Below are positions 21,662 to 33,440 of a stretch of 64,000 nucleotides of DNA, in pieces. The first letter of the stretch is position 1, and every line of letters begins with the position of its first letter. Location of the stretch: NCBI GenBank assembly GCA_022559845.1, contig CM040118.1:449498053-449562052 (forward strand), read 5' to 3'. Under the pieces are notes generated by a model that was given only the letters and a program-made list of their open reading frames with translations, did no database searches and was not told the DNA's origin. The stretch comes from Amorphophallus konjac (taxonomy: Eukaryota; Streptophyta; Magnoliopsida; Alismatales; Araceae). Made by a program: the position numbers and the translations under genes.

Positions 21662-21912
21662 CTAAACAAACTCTTCTCTCTGTCCTCCCCGGGCGGTGAG
21701 TACCCCTTTGGCTTGGACCTCCCGTCCAGGCCATTGACTAAACAAACTCTTCTCTCCGCCCTCCCCGGGCGGTGAGTACTCCTTTGGCTTGGACCTCCCG
21801 TCCAGGCCATTGACTAGATAAACTCTTCTCTCCGTCCTCCCCGGGCGGTGAGTACCCCTTTGGCTTGGACCTCCCGTCCAGGCCATTGACTAAACAAACT
21901 CTTCTCTCCGTC
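21662..21912 (+). repeat. 76 bp tandem repeat, 3.3 copies
   Basis: Units start at 21662, 21738 and 21814, with a partial fourth at 21890. Each begins ctaaacaaactcttctct, contains cctccccgggcggtgagta and ends ccaggccattga. Units differ by one to a few bases. Confidence 0.92.
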
Positions 21913-22371
21913 CCCACTGAGCGACGAGAAACCCGGTCTCTGACTAAGGCTCCCCGCCTGAGGCCAGTGCACGGTTCCAACATTATGGCGAGGCCGGTTA
22001 GTCACCCATTTGGTACGGTGGAGTGGTTCCCTCGTCCTCCCCCTGGGAGGGCGAGCACTCTCCTGTGCCCCGATATGGGTTTCTGCCTGGTTCTCCCAGA
22101 GAGAATCGTCGAGAAGATTTACACCCTGCCAACGTGTTTTGGCACAGCAAAAAGGAGGAAAGAGGAAGAGAAGGACGATATACACAGAAGAGAAGGGAGG
22201 AGAAAAGAGATCCCCCCCCCCCGGGGTGAACGCACACTGAAAGGACATGCGAGGTAGTAAATGTTCTGTTCTATTCAAGAAAGATTAAACTACATGTGCT
22301 TCGGGGCATACCCCTGGGTTACATCTCAAAAAGAAAGAAGAAGAGAAGGGAAGGGAGCAAGGGAGCGGCGC
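21913..22371. other. Non-coding Tat internal sequence
   Basis: Sequence between the 76 bp repeats and the antisense stop codon. Short purine-rich stretches and a C run (about 22211-22220) are visible, with no ORF that can be supported. It would be the 3' untranslated region of the antisense gene. Confidence 0.5.
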
Positions 22372-22566
22372 CTAGTCAATGCCCCTGAAGATGTCCTCGA
22401 GAGGGAGGATTCCGACGCAAGGGAAGTTTGTCATGTCGCGCAATCGGCCCCTCCGGTCTTCGAGTCGAGCGAGCTCCGCCTCCACGGACGCCGTCCCGAC
22501 CTGGGCGACGGCAAGAGCCTCGCCTTCCGTCTCGACCGCTCTTTCGGCTTCGACAAGGTTAGACCT
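22372..22566 (-). CDS. Antisense gene, C-terminal part of exon 7
   Basis: This is the far side of the Sirevirus insertion. When the Sirevirus and one TSD copy are ignored, frame 32402 continues exactly in register at 22566 for 65 codons, including the stop at 22372-22374. It continues the coiled-coil-like composition (EAERAVETEGEAL, EAELARLEDRRGRLRD). Confidence 0.8.
   Translation of the reverse strand, partial: RSNLVEAERAVETEGEALAVAQVGTASVEAELARLEDRRGRLRDMTNFPCVGILPLEDIFRGID
22562..22566. repeat. TSD of the Sirevirus, left copy (gacct)
   Basis: Repeated at 32397-32401 directly after the other LTR. Confidence 0.95.
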
Positions 22567-24401
22567 TGTTGTGTAGTGGACAGCGGATCTAGAGGGGAGG
22601 GGTGAATAGATATGCCCCTCTTTTCGCAATGCAGCCCTCTATATAACTAGATGGAACAAAATTGCAGCGGAATATAACTAGCTAAACGAAGGACACGACG
22701 ATTTGCTTAGCAATATGATTACTAATATATCGATTCGAACCTAAGCATGCATCTATAACGAAACAAACCACAACACACGAGATTTTAAGGTGGTTCGGAC
22801 TGAATCCCAAGTCCTACGTCCACCCCTCACCAAATCCGGTGAGGCTCCACTAATGCCACGCACTGAACCGCAAATCGGAAAGACCACCGATTGCCTTCCT
22901 ACTAACCGCCGGTAGGGACGTCAACACCGCAGATCGGACAACTTCCGATTGCCTTCCTACTAACCACCGGTAGGGACGATCTTCAGTTCCAAATGTTTGA
23001 ATGAAATGGAAAAGAACAAGATATGAAAATGCTCAAGCAAAATATGAAATATGTTCAAAGAGAAAAGATCTTGTCTGAGTTTGCTGGAGCTTGAATCTGA
23101 TGCTTCACTTGGCTTGGAGTTGATCTCCTCTTGAAGTAGCTTGAATCAGTTGGAGATATGATGAAGAACTTCTTCCCGGAGTACTGTTCACAGCTACAGT
23201 ACTTCGAACTCCTCTTCCTTGAACACACCCTTGCAACTTCCTTTGATCTCCCTTATTAGCCTTTCTTGCTTCTACTCTTCCTTGGAGGTTGCTGGATTGA
23301 GATATGAACTTGAACCACCTTGAGTTGATGGAGAGAGTGTTGGATGAGCTTTGATCTTCCCTTTGATCTTCTTGAGTTGATGAAGAAGAATATTGGATGT
23401 AGTTTAGATCACCCTTGATAGCCTTGATTGCTTCTTCTTCCTTGGAGGTTGAGATGGCTTCAGATCTGGACTTGAATGCCTTGGAATGGATGAAGAACTC
23501 TTCCCGAAACACTGTTCACGGAGGTGCTACAGTGTCTCGAAATGAACTCCCTTGATCTCCCTTGAAGCCTTGAAGCCCTTTTTTTTCTAATCCCTCAAGT
23601 AAGAGTTTTATAGACCTTGAATGGTCTATAGACAAGCCTCAGACCAGATCCACAATTTGTGGGTGATTAGGTGACTTTTGGATTAAAGAAATCCATGTTG
23701 AATGGCCCTTTTCGAAGTTGGAAACAAAGTCAACATTGAAGGCTCGGGACTGGCGGTCGACCTGCAGCTCCTGGCGGTCGACCGCTACTGTGAAATGCTG
23801 TAGACGAATGGCCCCTGGGATTTCCGGTCGACCGCCACTGGCTGGCGGTCGACCGCTACTGAAACATCTTCGGCCTGGGATTCCCTGGCTGGGGCGGTCG
23901 ACCACCCCTGTGTTGGCGGTCGACCGCCAGCTGGGCAGAACCCGGCTTATCCCGGGTCGGTCCAATTTCCGTTCTAGCTCCGTCGTTCAACTCCATTAGC
24001 AGCCCGTGCATGTCGGTGGCATCTCCCTTGATAGTCTAAAAGATATCAACGGAGTTTATGGCCTTGGATTCTCTTGGCTATGCTTCTTTGTGCATTGACC
24101 TTATATGGATGACGAGCCGAATATCGCGTGTCGACTTGTGCTTGTTTTCGCATCCTTGCTTGGGCGCGATCCACGAGCTTTCACTTTGCCGACTCCACTG
24201 TCTTTCTTGTCCATGTAATAGTGTACCTGTCATGATCGAACCATCACGTATGTCAGTCACATGAGAGTGCGAAATATCAATGACTAATAGTGTTTAGCCA
24301 TTATCAAAACCAAGAATACCACAGAATGCATATGACCATAGAATGATGTCGAATGACCCAAGTGACCACAGAATGACTCAAATGACTTCAGGGACACAAC
24401 A
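22567..24401 (-). repeat. Sirevirus 3' LTR
   Basis: 1,835 bp, nearly identical to 30562-32396. It contains six or so copies of the palindrome GCGGTCGACCGC or close variants (about 23752-23933), and an intact TATA box. Confidence 0.96.
23606..23612 (-). promoter_or_regulatory. TATA box in the Sirevirus 3' LTR
   Basis: Reads TATAAAA on the minus strand. The equivalent in the element's 5' LTR (31601-31607) reads TATAGAA, so the promoter that would transcribe the element carries a substitution. Confidence 0.6.
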
Positions 24402-24415
24402 TTCTCCCCCTTTTT
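24402..24415 (-). other. Sirevirus polypurine tract
   Basis: On the minus strand this is AAAAAGGGGGAGAA, directly abutting the 3' LTR. It is the expected primer for plus-strand synthesis. Confidence 0.9.
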
Positions 24416-26309
24416 GATGATGGCAACACTGTGAGTCATTATGTGATATGAATGTCTAAAATGGCACAAGTTATAACAAATGCAATGTATACAGCTCAAG
24501 ATTCATGATAGTAATAGCATGGGAATGCAATTATGAATGCAGATATGAATGCTATGCAATATGAATGCTAGCAGTTATGCAAGCCCCAAGCCCCATCACA
24601 TACACATATGAGATGCATAGTGAGCAATGGATTCTCTCCCCTTGGACTCTCCCCGTACACCATTCATACATCCCCCAATGACAACGCGAGATAACGCATA
24701 ACTAACGCGATAAACGCATAGCTAACGCGACAAAGGACTCACACAAAGAATCGACAAAGGACTCACACAAAGAATTCTCCCTTTGCCAATAGCAAAAAGG
24801 AGTAATAAAGTGAAATATCTGTGAGACCAGAGCTGAAAGGAGTGAAGAGCAAGCCATTATATGCAAAACTGAAGCATGCCGTGAGCAACATATATGGTTC
24901 AAAGCTAATGAAATCCGAGATCATCAACAGAGTTCGAAAAGCAGCTACATTCAAGATTTAATAGAAATGAACCAAAGGTGCATATCATGGCAGTGTTTAA
25001 CCTTCCCTTGTCTTATATATCCATATTCAATAACGACAAAGGCAATAACACAAAAGCATGTATTGAGGCTAAACAATCATGACTAAAGCATGGAATTTTA
25101 GGAATTCAACAAGTTTGATTATCAATATCATTTGCATTTGAAGGCACAAGACTCATATTTTACGAGCAATCAAATCTAGTACATACCTCCAAGCCGTAAG
25201 AATACACGTTGTTTAGACACCAGTATTTCTAAGAATTTGGTAAGACTGACTGTCATGCTTCAAGATGAACAGAGATAGCAAAGTCACGTCATGACATATC
25301 CTGTCTCAATTCTTTGATGAGGGGATATATTTCTCAGCAATTATGCCATTGCTCTGCCTAGAGTCCAAAAGTTTTAAGACAGAGATAACAGGGGCACATC
25401 ATGACATATGCATGTCACTTGATTTGATGACATGACATGTTTCTCCGTACAACAATATCATTGCTCTGTCAAATTGATTTTCAAGAATTCCAGCTCATCA
25501 AGATGTTTAAAAACAATACTAAGCCTGAGTGTATCACCAAGATGGTCATGAACTTTGAATTTTCAGATACCAGGATAGTCATTCAAAGCACAATATGCAA
25601 TCTCTAGTTAAGGTCTATTAAAACCACATAACATAGATGATTTCATAACATATATTTCAGAACGTCAAGGAAATCATTAAATCTGAACCATTTTCATTGG
25701 ATGGACAATCATTAGGGCACATAATAGAAAGCTCTTACACCATATGTTCGTCAGTCTCATGATCTCATATATAGACTGTAAGCCATGGAAGCACATATTG
25801 TAAGAGATTAAGAGACTCAACAAAACTCCCCCTAAGGATATGCAATGGATACGCGAAGGAGTTATGTTTGCAATCAAGTGGAATGGCAAAGGAGATTGAC
25901 CTAGTCACTCATGAAGGTAGCAGAAATGAAATGTATGACCCAACGTATGGTTGTACACTTATTAAATGCCACATAATGAATATGCATGAATGTTGCACAA
26001 GGACAACTCCCCCTTACTATATGGCCTATATACGACATTGACACATGGTACTTGGCGGAGGTGAAACCTCACGCATATTGAGTGCTTCGAGACAAGCATA
26101 ACCTGCCCTTCCATACATCAACATTTGATATACCATGGCCATGCAAGAATGATGCGACACAAACCATGCAATGCATTGGGAACATAGATTCAACTTGATT
26201 ATGCAACTACATGCAATACGACACCATATGTAAAAAGACATATTGACATATAAACAATGCATGAATACCAACGTGCAAAACACACAACTAATTGAACATG
26301 ATCATCATT
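24416..26309 (-). other. Long post-pol spacer of the Sirevirus
   Basis: 1.9 kb without a convincing ORF. Two further PPT-like purine runs occur (minus-strand AGGGGGAGTT near 25826 and AAGGGGGAGTT near 26006), as described for Sireviruses. No env-like frame was found. Confidence 0.6.
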
Positions 26310-28649
26310 TCAATTTTTAGTGGCCTGAGGTCGGCAAAGACCAAGCTCCCTTCTGAGTGTTGAAAACCTGTCATTACACAAGGGCTTGGTGAAAATATCA
26401 GCAATTTGATTTTGAGTATCAACAAAATGTAGTTCAAAATTTTTCTTACTGACCTCGTCTCTAATGAAGTGATGCCTAATCTCAATATGCTTAGTCCTAG
26501 AGTGCTGGACTGGATTTTTTGCAAGGTTGATAGTACTAGTGTTATCACACAGAATCGGGACACAACCAAGATCCACCAAGTAGTCTTGGAGTTGGTGTTT
26601 AATCCACAACACTTGGGTGCCGCAGCTCCCCGCAGCAACATATTCTGCCTCCGCGATTGAGAGGGCAACCGAGTGTTGTTTCTTGGAGGCCCAAGAAACT
26701 AAACACCCACCTAGAAACTGGCAATAGCCACTAGTACTCTTGCGATCCAGCTTGCATCTAGCGTAGTCCGCATCAGTATAAGAGATAAGAGATAAGTCAC
26801 ATGATGACGGATACCACAATCCCAAGTCTTGAGTGCCGGCAAGATATCGAAAGATACGTTTGATGGCAGTCAAATGAGATTCTCTAGGACTGGCTTGAAA
26901 TCTAGCACAAAGATATACACTAAACTGGATATCTGGTCGGGATGTAGTCAAATAAAGCAAAGAGCCAATCATACCTCTATAGATCTTTGCATCCACTAAT
27001 TTACCATTTTCATCCGAATCCAGTGATGTTGTGGTGCTCATAGGAGTTGCAATGATTTTGCTGTTAGTCATGTCAAATCTTTTCAACAGCTCCTTGATGT
27101 ATTTGGCTTGACTTATGAAACAACCATCTTCTCCTTGGTTGACCTGCAAACCGAGAAAGAATTGAAGTTCTCCCATTAGGCTCATCTCAAATTCGCTAGT
27201 CATGAGGTTAGCAAATTCCTCACACATTTCAGATTTTATAGCACCAAACACAATGTCATCAACATAAATTTGAACAATCAAGATGTTCTTACCTTGCTTC
27301 TTGGTGAAAAGTGTTTGATCTACCTTACCTCGTGTGTACCCTTTTTCAATGAGGAACGAGCTTAGTCTCTCATACCAAGCTCTTGGTGCTTGCTTAAGTC
27401 CATAAAGCGCCCTGTCTAGCTTGCATACAAAATCTGCATTGTTAGAATTCTTAAAGCCAGGGGGCTGCTCAACATAGACTTCTTCTTTGATCAAGCCATT
27501 CAAGAAAACACTTTTGACATCCATTTGATATAGCTTTATCCTAAGGGAGCATGCAAAGGCAAGTAAAATTCTGATGGCTTCGAGTCTAGCAACAGGGGCA
27601 TAAGATTCATCAAAGTCTACCCCAAACTCTTGATTATACCCTTGAGCCACCAATCTAGCCTTGTTTCTTATTATCTTGCCATCCTCACTTAGTTTGTTCC
27701 TAAAAACCCATTTAGTGCCTATTACAGATTGTGATGAAGGTCTAGGAACAAGATGCCAAACTTTGTTTCTTTCAAATTGGTTTAACTCGTCTTGCATGGA
27801 ATTTATCCAGTTTTCATCTTTTAAGGCTTCATCAATATTTTTGGGTTCATGCTGCGAGACAAGAGCAAGTTGATCTAATTCTTCCACAATTTTAAAATGT
27901 GACCTTGTTCTAGGTGGGTCATTCAAGCTACCAATGACATTTTCTAAAGGATGATCCTTAAGAATTCGAATGTTTGTAGCATCATTACCATCTATTGGAG
28001 CTTGAATCCTTGCATTACTTGATTCAGCTCGGTCACCCTCTTCTTTTGTTTCTTCTTGTGGAGAATCACTCTTGTCCTTCATGCTTAGGAATTCCCCATC
28101 TTCATCGTTTTTCCTGCAAGAGTTATCATTGTTAGAATCATGATATTCATCAAAGGAAATATGGGGTGATTCTTCCACAGTTTGACTTTTAATGTTATAA
28201 ATTCTATAAGCCCTAGATCTATCAGAATATCCAAGGAATATACCTTCATCGCTCTTGGGCTCGAATTTATCTAAGTCTCTTTTGTCATTGTTGTGGATGA
28301 AGCATTTTGACCCAAACACTTCCATATGTGAGAGAGAAGGCTTTTTACCTTTCAGCAACTCATAAGGAGTCTTTTTGGTGTGTGGCCTTACCATAGAGCG
28401 GTTGATAATGTAACATGTCGAGTTTACCGCTTCAGCCCAAAATCTCCTTGGAAGTTGCCGTTCAGCAAGCATGGTTCTTGCCATCTCTACAAGTGTTCGG
28501 TTTCTTCTTTCAACTACACCATTTTGCTCCGGCGTTCTTGGTGAAGAAAATCGGTGTGAAATCCCTTTCGGCCCTGCAAAGGTTATAGAAGTTAGCATTT
28601 TCAAATTCACCACCGTGATCAGATTGAATATTGGAAATTTTAAACTCAC
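26310..28649 (-). CDS. pol: Sirevirus pol: integrase C-terminus, RT and RNase H
   Basis: A 779-codon frame. Its first 30 or so residues are an out-of-frame start. Genuine integrase sequence begins at [20 protein letters not shown], with the third catalytic Glu. RT includes [12 protein letters not shown] and the catalytic YVDDIVFGA. RNase H includes [19 protein letters not shown] and [12 protein letters not shown]. The last residues are near the normal pol end. RT and RNase H look intact in this copy. Confidence 0.93.
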   Translation of the reverse strand: MSLKFPIFNLITVVNLKMLTSITFAGPKGISHRFSSPRTPEQNGVVERRNRTLVEMARTMLAERQLPRRFWAEAVNSTCYIINRSMVRPHTKKTPYELLKGKKPSLSHMEVFGSKCFIHNNDKRDLDKFEPKSDEGIFLGYSDRSRAYRIYNIKSQTVEESPHISFDEYHDSNNDNSCRKNDEDGEFLSMKDKSDSPQEETKEEGDRAESSNARIQAPIDGNDATNIRILKDHPLENVIGSLNDPPRTRSHFKIVEELDQLALVSQHEPKNIDEALKDENWINSMQDELNQFERNKVWHLVPRPSSQSVIGTKWVFRNKLSEDGKIIRNKARLVAQGYNQEFGVDFDESYAPVARLEAIRILLAFACSLRIKLYQMDVKSVFLNGLIKEEVYVEQPPGFKNSNNADFVCKLDRALYGLKQAPRAWYERLSSFLIEKGYTRGKVDQTLFTKKQGKNILIVQIYVDDIVFGAIKSEMCEEFANLMTSEFEMSLMGELQFFLGLQVNQGEDGCFISQAKYIKELLKRFDMTNSKIIATPMSTTTSLDSDENGKLVDAKIYRGMIGSLLYLTTSRPDIQFSVYLCARFQASPRESHLTAIKRIFRYLAGTQDLGLWYPSSCDLSLISYTDADYARCKLDRKSTSGYCQFLGGCLVSWASKKQHSVALSIAEAEYVAAGSCGTQVLWIKHQLQDYLVDLGCVPILCDNTSTINLAKNPVQHSRTKHIEIRHHFIRDEVSKKNFELHFVDTQNQIADIFTKPLCNDRFSTLRRELGLCRPQATKN

Positions 28650-28875
28650 CGTCCTGCTTTATCTTCATGTAGAGTGCCTAAAACTCATCAAAAGTATCAT
28701 TTTTATGTGTGAGATAGAAAACCCATGTGAACCTAAAAAAGTCATCCACCAAGACATATCCATATTTTCTACCACTTAAGCTAGCAGTTCTGGTTGGGCC
28801 AAATAGGTCCATATGAATTAACTCGAGTGGTTTGGATGATGTATTTTCAGATCTTCCCTTGAATGATTTTCTAGT
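28650..28875 (-). pseudogene. Integrase core of the Sirevirus, interrupted
   Basis: The segment joins the two open frames and holds the catalytic core start (PLELIHMDLFGPTR, YGYVLVDDFFRFTWVF). Lesions are a taa at 28876-28878 where the family has a Gln codon, a tag near 28677-28679, and a frameshift near 28560-28580. Integrase cannot be made from this copy. Confidence 0.85.
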
Positions 28876-30534
28876 TTATTTACCTAGGGCACATGCATCA
28901 CACAATTTATTTTCTTGTTTAAAGGATAGTTCAGGCAAACCTTTCACCATTGAATGCTTCAAGAGTTTATGCAAGACATTGTAGCTAGCATGTCCTAGTC
29001 TACGATGCCATAACCATGCAATTTCAGATTTTGGTGCAGCAAGACAAAGGTTTGAATAAGCAGGATCATCTAAGTCAATCATGTAAACATTGTTGACTCT
29101 CTTACCAGAAAATTTTACCTTGTCAGATTTTGGTTCAAAGATTTTACATTCATGAGAATCAAACAACACTTTGTGACCTTTATCACACAATTGACTTATG
29201 CTTAGTAAGTTATATTTCAAACCTTCAACTAGCAACACATTTCCAATGGAGTTGGAGAGGTTCTTACCTACATTACCTGTTCCAATGATTTTTCCTTTGT
29301 TGTTCCCTCCAAATGTGACATGTCCTCCCTCCTTTTCCTCCAAGAGACAAAATTTTGATTTGTCTCCGGTCATGTGTCTTGAACAGCCGCTATCAAGGTA
29401 CCACCTGTTATGTATGGCTGCAAGACACTCCTCAGTTTCTTCATCACCTTTGGCCATAAGGCAGAAATCTTCTTTTTCTTTGTCCGAGGAGCTAGTTCCG
29501 TCATCACTTTCCTCTTCATCGCTCCATGTGGACACTATGGCCTTGTTCTTCTTTTTGCCCTTCCATTTGTCGGCCTTTTTGAATCTGTCGGGACAATCAT
29601 TCTTGAAATGTCCTGGTTTATTGCAAGAATAGCAAATGATTTTATCAAGTTTCTTAAAGTTTTCAGAATTAGATTTGAAACCATTTCTTACCTTTGACCT
29701 TCCTCTCATGAAGCTCTTACCTTCCTTTCTCAGAAATTTCTTGAACTTACGTGTGAGCATGACTACATCATCCTCTTCTCGCTCACTTGCCGAATCCTCA
29801 CCTTCATCAGAAGTGCCATGACCGCTGGGTCCTGCTTTAAGAGCTAGGGACTTCTTCTTAGGTGACTCAGCCTCTTTGTTCTTGAGGTTGATCTCATAGG
29901 TCATCAATGACCCAATGAGTTCATCTATCTTGGTAGTTGCGAGATCTCTCGATTCTTCAACCACGGTAGCCTTTGTGTGCCATGCTGGAGTTAACGATCT
30001 GAGAATTTTCCTTACAATTTCTTGCTCTGAATATTTCTTTCCCAAATCAGTTAAACTATTAGTAAGCACAGTCAGTCGAGCATACATATCTTGAATTGAT
30101 TCATCAGGCTTCATGCGGAACATTTCATATTCAGAAACTAAAATGTTGGCTTTTGTTTCTCGTACCTGAGAGGTTCCTTCGTAGATTACCTCTAACTTGT
30201 CCCACATAAGTTTTGCAGATGCGCAGGTAGCCACTCTTGAGAATTCAACTGGATGGAGTGAGCATTGCATGATGTGTTTAGCACTCCAGTTGACAGTGGA
30301 TTGCCTTATCTGTTCTTTGGTCCACAAGTCCTCATTATCCGTAAGCTCATACGGACCTTTGCTGATCACTCGCCAAAGTTCGTAGTCTTGGGCGCGAATG
30401 AACACCTGCATACGATGTTTCCAATAGGGATAATTAGATCCAGTGAAATAAGGAGGTCTGTTCACAGAATGTCCTTCAGGTAAATAACCCTTAGACGCTG
30501 ATCCACCATTTCCCTCAAGGTCGTTGGACCCCAT
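28876..30534 (-). CDS. gag-pr: Sirevirus gag, protease and integrase N-terminus
   Basis: A 552-codon frame from ATG 30532-30534. Gag (YFTGSNYPYWKHRMQ, about residues 34-200) is followed by a CCHC zinc knuckle CYSCNKPGHFKNDC near 300. The protease active site WYLDSGCSRHMTGD is near 380, and the pre-integrase zinc region LWHRRLGHASYNVL with CDACALGK is at the end. It stops at a nonsense codon, not at a natural terminus. Confidence 0.93.
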   Translation of the reverse strand: MGSNDLEGNGGSASKGYLPEGHSVNRPPYFTGSNYPYWKHRMQVFIRAQDYELWRVISKGPYELTDNEDLWTKEQIRQSTVNWSAKHIMQCSLHPVEFSRVATCASAKLMWDKLEVIYEGTSQVRETKANILVSEYEMFRMKPDESIQDMYARLTVLTNSLTDLGKKYSEQEIVRKILRSLTPAWHTKATVVEESRDLATTKIDELIGSLMTYEINLKNKEAESPKKKSLALKAGPSGHGTSDEGEDSASEREEDDVVMLTRKFKKFLRKEGKSFMRGRSKVRNGFKSNSENFKKLDKIICYSCNKPGHFKNDCPDRFKKADKWKGKKKNKAIVSTWSDEEESDDGTSSSDKEKEDFCLMAKGDEETEECLAAIHNRWYLDSGCSRHMTGDKSKFCLLEEKEGGHVTFGGNNKGKIIGTGNVGKNLSNSIGNVLLVEGLKYNLLSISQLCDKGHKVLFDSHECKIFEPKSDKVKFSGKRVNNVYMIDLDDPAYSNLCLAAPKSEIAWLWHRRLGHASYNVLHKLLKHSMVKGLPELSFKQENKLCDACALGK

Positions 30535-30546
30535 AATGAGAGATTA

Positions 30547-30559
30547 GGCTCTGATACCA
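30547..30559 (-). other. Sirevirus primer-binding site
   Basis: Reads TGGTATCAGAGCC on the minus strand, complementary to plant initiator tRNA-Met, 2 bp from the LTR. Confidence 0.95.
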
Positions 30560-30561
30560 CT

Positions 30562-32396
30562 TGTTGTGTAGTGGACAGCGGATCTAGAGGGGAGGGGTGA
30601 ATAGATCTGCCCCTCTTTTCGCAATGCAGCCCTCTATATAGCTAGATGGAACAAAATTGCAGCGGAATATAACTAGCTAAACGAAGGACACGACGATTTG
30701 CTTAGCAATATGATTACTAATATATCGATTCGAACCTAAGCATGCATCTATAACGAAACAAACCACAACACACGAGATTTTAAGGTGGTTCGGACTGAAT
30801 CCCCAGTCCTACGTCCACCCCTCACCAAATCCGGTGAGGCTCCACTAATGCCACGCACTGAACCGCAAATCGGAAAGACCACCGATTGCCTTCCTACTAA
30901 CCGCCGGTAGGGACGTCAACACCGCAGATCGGACAACTTCTGATTGCCTTCCTACTAACCACCGGTAGGGACGATCTTCAGTTCCAAATGTTTGAATGAA
31001 ATGGAAAAGAACAAGATATGAAAATGCTCAAGCAAGATATGAAATATGTTCAAAGAGAAAAGATATTTTCTGAGTTTGCTGGAGCTTGAATCTGATGCTT
31101 CACTTGGCTTGGAGTTGATCTCCTCTTGAAGTAGCTTGAATCAGTTGGAGATATGATGAAGAACTTCTTCCCGGAGTACTGTTCACAGCTACAGTACTTC
31201 GAACTCCTCTTCCTTGAACACACCCTTGCAGCTTCCTTTGATCTCCCTTATTAGCCTTTCTTGCTTCTACTCTTCCTTGGAGGTTGCTGGATTGAGATAT
31301 GAACTTGAACCACCTTGAGTTGATGGAGAGAGTGTTGGATGAGCTTTGATCTTCCTTTTGATCTTCTTGAGTTGATGAAGAAGAATATTGGATGTAGTTT
31401 AGATCACCCTTGATAGCCTTGATTGCTTCTTCTTCTTTGGAGGTTGAGATGGCTTCAGATCTGGACTTGAATGCCTTGGAATGGATGAAGAACTCTTCCC
31501 GAAACACTGTTCACGGAGGTGCTACAGTGTCTCGAAATGAACTCCCTTGATCTCCCTTGAAGCCTTGAAGCCCTTTTTTTTCTAATCCCTCAAGTAAGAG
31601 TTCTATAGACCTTGAATGGTCTATAGACAAGCCTCAGACCAGATCCACAATTTGTGGGTGATTAGGTGACTTTTGGATTAAAGAAATCCATGTTGAATGG
31701 CCCTTTTCGAAGTTGGAAACAAAGTCAACATTGAAGGCTCGGGGCTGGCGGTCGACCTGCAGCTCCTGGCGGTCGACCGCTACTGTGAAATGCTGTAGAC
31801 GAATGGCCCCTGGGATTTCCGGTCGACCGCCACTGGCTGGCGGTCGACCGCTACTGAAACATCTTCGGCCTGGGATTCCCTGGCTGGGGCGGTCGACCAC
31901 CCCTGTGCTGGCGGTCGACCGCCAGCTGGGCAGAACCCGGCTTATCCCGGGTCGGTCCAATTTCCGTTCTAGCTCCGTCGTTCAACTCCATTAGCAGCCC
32001 GTGCATGTCGGTGGCATCTCCCTTGATAGTCTAAAAGATATCAACGGAGTTTATGGCCTTGGATTCTCTTGGCTATGCTTCTTTGTGCATTGACCTTATA
32101 TGGATGACGAGCCGAATATCGCGTGTCGACTTGTGCTTGTTTTCGCATCCTTGCTTGGGCGCGATCCACGAGCTTTCACTTTGCCGACTCCACTGTCTTT
32201 CTTGTCCATGTAATGGTGTACCTGTCATGATCGAACCATCACGTATGTCAGTCACATGAGAGTGCGAAATATCAATGACTAATAGTGTTTAGCCATTATC
32301 AAAACCAAGAATACCACAGAATGCATATGACCATAGAATGATGTCGAATGACCCAAGTGACCACAGAATGACTCAAATGACTTCAGGGACACAACA
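30562..32396 (-). repeat. Sirevirus 5' LTR
   Basis: 1,835 bp, the same length as its partner, with few substitutions. Same palindrome cluster (about 31747-31928). Its TATA box is altered (TATAGAA, 31601-31607). Confidence 0.96.
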
Positions 32397-32401
32397 GACC
32401 T
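32397..32401. repeat. TSD of the Sirevirus, right copy (gacct)
   Basis: Matches 22562-22566. Confidence 0.95.
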
Positions 32402-33347
32402 AGCCGCAACAAGATAGCTTTCCAGCTTCGCGACTCGGCTCTTGAGGGAGCGAGCATTGCCCTGGCCTTCCCTCAAAGCCTTCCCATGGCGCTCTTCATC
32501 ATGGCGCCGTGCCTCCATTGTCTGTAAATACTCGTCTGCCTGGGCATCAAGGGCGGCGCATTCGTCGGGAGCCTGGATCTCGAGGAACTCGCGACGTTTG
32601 ACATACTTCAGCAGCAACAAGACCCGCCGCGACCATTCCCCCAGTGGGCAGCCCAACACTTGCAGTGCCCCGGTCAGCTGCGTCACTATACTCTGCACCT
32701 CCCGGTATGACAAAGAAAGATCGGCGAAGAGCATTGTCCGCAGTGTTACCAACATCTGTCGGACCGGTGCGCCACGAGGTGTGACTGACCTAGGGCACAG
32801 CTGGAGGGACGAAATCTACAGAGCTGTCCACTTCGGCCCACAGATTAGCGTCCACGGCGACTGAAGAAGATGGAAGAGCAAGGGCCAAGTCCCCGGGCCG
32901 GTGCAGCTCGACGGAAGACCCCTGGCGGGTCATCGCCAGGGGAGTGGATAAGGCCATCGCCGAATCGCTTGGCGTCCCCACCGTCTCCCCGGACGGGGAC
33001 GCAGGTGCCGCTGCTACAGGCAAAGGAGGGGTTTCGAGCAAAGTCGGGCCCGAAGCCATCGCTGGTCGGCCTCTCTCCTGCGCCTGGGACCCCTCCAGAT
33101 ACGCACGGAGTCCCGCAAATATCCTCTTCAAGAGCGGGTCCTCTACCTGGCCCGGAAGCTTCGGGAGAGGCGGAAGTGGAACCATCAGCCGGGGTATGCC
33201 GCCCGCTTGCACAAATGCGGCGAGGCTCTCCACCCCCGGGTCCGAGACCGGAGCCAGCCCCTCCACCGCTATCGGACCAATGCTCGGGATCCGTTTGGCG
33301 ACAGCCTTCCGGACACGGCCAGACGTCTCCCCTGGCGTCGGCATTAC
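32402..33347 (-). CDS. Antisense gene exon 7, interrupted by the Sirevirus
   Basis: The exon begins after acceptor catgattag with VMPTPGETSGRV and includes PLPPLPKLPGQVEDPLLKR. A 1 bp frameshift near 32790 moves the reading to the frame holding FADLSLSYREVQSIVTQL and a Glu/Arg-rich helical stretch (ARRHDEERHGKALREGQG). The Sirevirus then interrupts it at 32401. The helical stretch looks like a coiled coil, suggesting oligomerisation. Confidence 0.75.
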
Positions 33348-33440
33348 CTAATCATGGGAAGCAGAGTTAGCCATCCGCTATCTGGAACGAATCAGACAAG
33401 ATCGAAAGGCGGGGAAGAACCATAAGGCCCACGTGCTTAC

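Larger units (their letters stand above)
22567..32396 (-). mobile_element. Sirevirus (Ty1/copia, SIRE/Maximus lineage), nested
   Basis: 9,830 bp with two 1,835 bp LTRs (TGTTGTGTAG ... GACACAACA) and TSD gacct. The PBS TGGTATCAGAGCC matches initiator tRNA-Met. Gene order gag, protease, integrase, RT, RNase H is copia. The lineage call rests on repeated palindromes in the LTR, several PPT-like motifs after pol, and the gag type. The LTRs differ at only a small number of sites, so insertion is recent. Stops and a frameshift in integrase disable it. Confidence 0.95.

Noticed and set aside
21343..21699. Lys/Glu-rich ORF and its Phe/Ser-rich opposite strand
   Set aside because: Pure purine low-complexity DNA, open by composition.
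22567..24401. Minus and plus ORFs within the Sirevirus LTRs (e.g. 23105-23512, 31100-31507)
   Set aside because: Duplicated simply because both LTRs are identical; no known LTR-encoded protein in this lineage.
24416..26309. Envelope-like gene in the Sirevirus spacer
   Set aside because: Some Sireviruses carry one here, but only frames below 90 codons exist and none shows a convincing signal or membrane pattern.
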